A stretch of 8,777 nucleotides of DNA from Acidobacteriota bacterium (GTDB taxonomy: Bacteria; Acidobacteriota; Terriglobia; Terriglobales; Acidobacteriaceae): contig JAJXXG010000710.1 of the NCBI GenBank assembly GCA_021781255.1, positions 1 through 8,777 on the forward strand, written 5' to 3'. Below the pieces are notes generated by a model. It saw only the letters and a list, made by a program, of their open reading frames with translations, did no database searches and was not told the DNA's origin. This document shows positions 7,457 to 8,777 of the stretch, in pieces. Made by a program: the position numbers and the translations under genes. Position 1 is the stretch's first letter; each line of letters begins with the position of its first letter.

Positions 7457-7462
7457 TCCCTC
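7457..7462 (-). promoter_or_regulatory. Ribosome binding site of the corrinoid protein gene
   Basis: The leftward strand reads GAGGGA followed by six bases and ATGATG. This is the clearest Shine-Dalgarno of the corrinoid operon and supports translation starting at 7451. Confidence 0.7.
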
Positions 7463-7600
7463 GACACTCCGCGCAGAGGACAGAATGCGCTTGAGCCGGT
7501 GCGGTACGGGCAACTCACAAGCGAGGGCACGCGCCAGGACTTTGCGCACATGAACCCGTGCCGGCTACGGCTTTCTTCAGAATCGGATTGATGATTCAAG

Positions 7601-7628
7601 ATAATGCGATTCCGGTGCGGCTGGCAAA
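7601..7628 (-). promoter_or_regulatory. Weak candidate promoter for the corrinoid operon
   Basis: Leftward, TTTGCC (7623-7628) is separated by 16 nt from CATTAT (7601-7606), which matches four of six positions of a -10 box. It would give a leader of roughly 140 nt that includes the possible stem at 7495-7565. The match is poor and acidobacterial promoters are not well modelled, so this is only a candidate. Confidence 0.22.
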
Positions 7629-7776
7629 CCAGCGCGAAGGATGGGTTCCGGTGCGCGGAATTCTGAAGGGGCGCAGGCGGGCCTGGCCGTGGGGCTGAAG
7701 CAGGGTTGCGGCGGTTGGCGGCGGCGTGGCGGGAGGTTGCAACGAGCGCGGACGAAGCGGGCGGTTTGCGGGGCGA

Positions 7777-7846
7777 TTTGCACTGGGAGTAGTGCAAAAG
7801 CGAGTGATTCTGCACTGCATCCGATGCAAACCGGAGGCTTTTGCAC
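7777..7846. repeat. Cluster of nested TGCAC/GTGCA palindromes, possible operator array
   Basis: Within 70 nt there are three perfect inverted repeats. TTTGCACT (7777-7784) and AGTGCAAA (7791-7798) flank 6 nt. TGCATC and GATGCA (7816-7828) flank a single C. GTGCAAAAGC (7792-7801) and GCTTTTGCAC (7837-7846) are 10-nt arms 35 nt apart. The shared half-site is roughly TTTGCAY. This could be a multi-site operator for a regulator of the leftward operon, or the arms of an RNA hairpin. The repeats are seen directly; the function is inference. Confidence 0.55.
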
Positions 7847-8119
7847 GGGAAAAAATGTTTTGGATAGATCCTGCAAAGAAGTTATTTATTTTCAGCGGTT
7901 TGCGCGAAGGCAAATGAGCTAAAACACTTGTTTTCTGTGGCTTGTGGCCAGAATCTAGACAGCAAAGGAGTTACGGGCGGCGGGCGGTGAGACGCGGGCC
8001 GGATTTGCTGCTGACTGGTTCTATTGTGCGCCGGATGGGGGAAATGATCGGCAAGGTTTTGAGGATTTTTTGCGGGGTGATGGTGGCTGGTGGGCTTGGG
8101 TGGGTGAGATCAAGGGACG

Positions 8120-8206
8120 GGGAGATTTGAACTGCCGAATGGCTCGGCTTGGCCTCGCTCCCCCTCGCAGGCCAGACTGATGCGCTTGCGCTGCGCTCCA
8201 GCGCAG
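8120..8206. repeat. GC-rich multi-hairpin element, possible dispersed repeat or tRNA-derived relic
   Basis: Three short stems occur in a row: GCCGA/TCGGC (8134-8148, loop 5), TGGCCT/AGGCCA (8150-8174, loop 13) and CTGCG/CGCAG (8191-8206, loop 6, extendable to a 7+2+7 palindrome). On the minus strand the element ends in a T-arm look-alike: TTCAAAT loop (8125-8131) flanked by GGCAG and CTCCC, pairing at four of five positions. A matching acceptor stem and anticodon arm are not found, so it is not a functional tRNA as read here. Confidence 0.4.
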
Positions 8207-8253
8207 GTTGGAAGACGGGAAGCCTTCGGGGAATACCCGCGGCGTTCTGCGCC

Positions 8254-8284
8254 TTGAAAGAATGCCAGCGCACAGGACTAGAAT
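8254..8284 (+). promoter_or_regulatory. Candidate promoter for the DUF4236 gene
   Basis: TTGAAA (8254-8259) and TAGAAT (8279-8284) each match five of six positions of the sigma70-type boxes, with a slightly long 19-nt spacer. Transcription would begin near 8291, about 75 nt before the chosen start codon. Confidence 0.4.
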
Positions 8285-8364
8285 GGCCAGCAAAGCAACA
8301 AGAGTCCAATTTGGCGGCTTGAAAGTGCGGTCAGGGCCGCAAGTCCATCGAAAGGGCTATGGGG

Positions 8365-8739
8365 ATGGGATACTTTCGCCTTTTTCGTCGCGTGCATGTT
8401 GCGCCCGGTATGACGATCAATCTTGCAAAGTCCGGGCCATCGCTCAGCCTTGGCGCGCGTGGAGCGCATGTGACACTCAGCAGTACCGGCGTCCGCAAGA
8501 CAATCGGACTGCCCGGCTCCGGCTGCTTTTACACCTCAAAGCAGGGCTGGCATAGCGGCGTGCACACGGCCCCGCAGTTCACCAGCGCAACCGCCGCGCC
8601 GCCGGTTCAGCGCTCCGGCTGGCAGACGGTGGGACACGCTCTGCTGGTGCTCCTGGAGGCCGTTGGAATCGCGGTGGTGACTGTGATGGGTGTTCTGCTC
8701 GTGCTACTCAGCGTGGCGGGAGGCTCAAAGCGGCGATAG
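8365..8739 (+). CDS. DUF4236 domain protein with C-terminal membrane segment
   Basis: This 124-residue protein begins with a DUF4236 domain (residues about 2-57): MGYFRLFRRVHVAPGMTINLAKSGPSLSLG, then VRKTIGLPGSGCFYTS. This matches the family pattern of an R/F-rich strand, a PG turn, N-x-x-KSG-x-S-x-S-x-G and a GxPGxG-xxY ending. The domain is widespread in bacteria and its function is unknown. A Ser/Thr/Pro-rich linker (about 60-84) leads to a hydrophobic stretch (about 90-118) and a basic SKRR tail, so the protein is probably membrane-anchored. Two starts are possible, 8359 and 8365. AAAGGG (8351-8356) lies only 2 nt before the first but 8 nt before the second, and family members start MG-x-R/F, so 8365 is preferred. 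No partner gene lies in the window. Confidence 0.87.
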   Translation: MGYFRLFRRVHVAPGMTINLAKSGPSLSLGARGAHVTLSSTGVRKTIGLPGSGCFYTSKQGWHSGVHTAPQFTSATAAPPVQRSGWQTVGHALLVLLEAVGIAVVTVMGVLLVLLSVAGGSKRR

Positions 8740-8777
8740 ATGCGATGGGTTTTGTCTGGTTTGATCGTCGCACTATG

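Larger units (their letters stand above)
7452..8364. other. Long intergenic region between divergent genes, no convincing protein gene
   Basis: About 900 nt separate the leftward corrinoid operon from the rightward DUF4236 gene. Open frames here have arginine/proline-rich or low-complexity translations and no domain I recognise. What it does hold: a possible folded leader (7495-7565), a weak leftward promoter (7601-7628), a palindrome cluster (7777-7846), an AT-rich patch (about 7847-7945), a GC-rich multi-hairpin element (8120-8206) and a plausible rightward promoter (8254-8284). I searched by eye for tRNA, a B12 riboswitch and an IS-end pattern and found none that is complete. Confidence 0.6.

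Noticed and set aside
6889..7815. Leftward open frame of 308 codons over the corrinoid gene and upstream region
   Set aside because: Arginine/proline/alanine-rich translation without motifs; the corrinoid protein in another frame explains the region.
7862..7871. GGATAGATCC palindrome followed, on the minus strand, by a T run, as a terminator
   Set aside because: A 4-bp stem with a 2-nt loop cannot form a stable terminator hairpin.
7577..7913. Two overlapping leftward open frames in the intergenic region
   Set aside because: Translations are Pro/Arg/Ala-rich and span the palindrome cluster; no start signal or domain.
7452..7960. Cobalamin riboswitch upstream of the corrinoid operon
   Set aside because: Neither strand shows the conserved B12 box or its surrounding helices.
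7942..8130. Rightward 62-codon open frame with a slightly hydrophobic C-terminal half
   Set aside because: No well-placed Shine-Dalgarno (AAAGGAG at 7964-7970 has no start codon nearby), no family resemblance, and it runs into the hairpin element.

Overview
The window is GC-rich bacterial DNA (low to mid 60s percent GC by eye) with tightly packed genes, many of them overlapping by 4 nt. The gene content and protein style suggest a member of the Acidobacteriota, perhaps the Terriglobia. The markers used are a KMSKS-type TyrS, a stand-alone phosphohexomutase, and a corrinoid methyltransferase cluster with DUF1638 and a RACE protein. This assignment is inference; no rRNA or other phylogenetic marker is present.

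Layout from left to right. (1) Positions 1-753 (+) hold the last 250 codons of tyrS, cut by the window edge. (2) Positions 781-1454 (-) hold a two-gene module: a PIN-domain VapC-like putative toxin, then a 76-residue partner, joined by an ATGA stop/start overlap. (3) Positions 1710-3146 (-) hold a complete phosphoglucomutase/phosphomannomutase with all four family motifs. (4) Positions 3271-7451 (-) are the centre of the window. Read right to left they form a four-gene operon: a corrinoid (B12) carrier protein, a UroD/MtaA-like zinc methyltransferase, a DUF1638 protein, and a RACE-type ATP-dependent reductive activator (2Fe-2S plus ASKHA). Two of the three junctions are 4-nt stop/start overlaps and the third is a 106-nt gap. 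(5) Positions 7452-8364 hold no convincing protein gene but several sequence structures: a possible structured leader, a cluster of TGCAC/GTGCA palindromes, and a GC-rich multi-hairpin element. (6) Positions 8365-8739 (+) encode a DUF4236 protein with a C-terminal membrane segment.

How the operon should work, from family knowledge. A methyl group from an unknown donor (for example a methoxylated aromatic, methylamine or other methylated compound) is moved onto Co(I) of the corrinoid protein and then to an acceptor. The UroD-family enzyme catalyses one of these half-reactions. The RACE protein rescues corrinoid that has oxidised to Co(II), using ATP and electrons passed through its 2Fe-2S domain. 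DUF1638 proteins occur in such clusters but their role is not settled. No separate MttB-type substrate methyltransferase lies in the window, so either the UroD-like protein is the substrate enzyme or a partner is encoded elsewhere.

Most useful second looks: the methyltransferase appears to start at a CTG that overlaps the corrinoid gene's stop codon and has a well-placed GGAG; the RACE protein carries an odd in-frame low-complexity insert containing a perfect hairpin; the palindrome cluster at 7777-7846 looks like an operator array; the toxin-antitoxin gene order is reversed and the PIN domain seems to lack one acidic residue.
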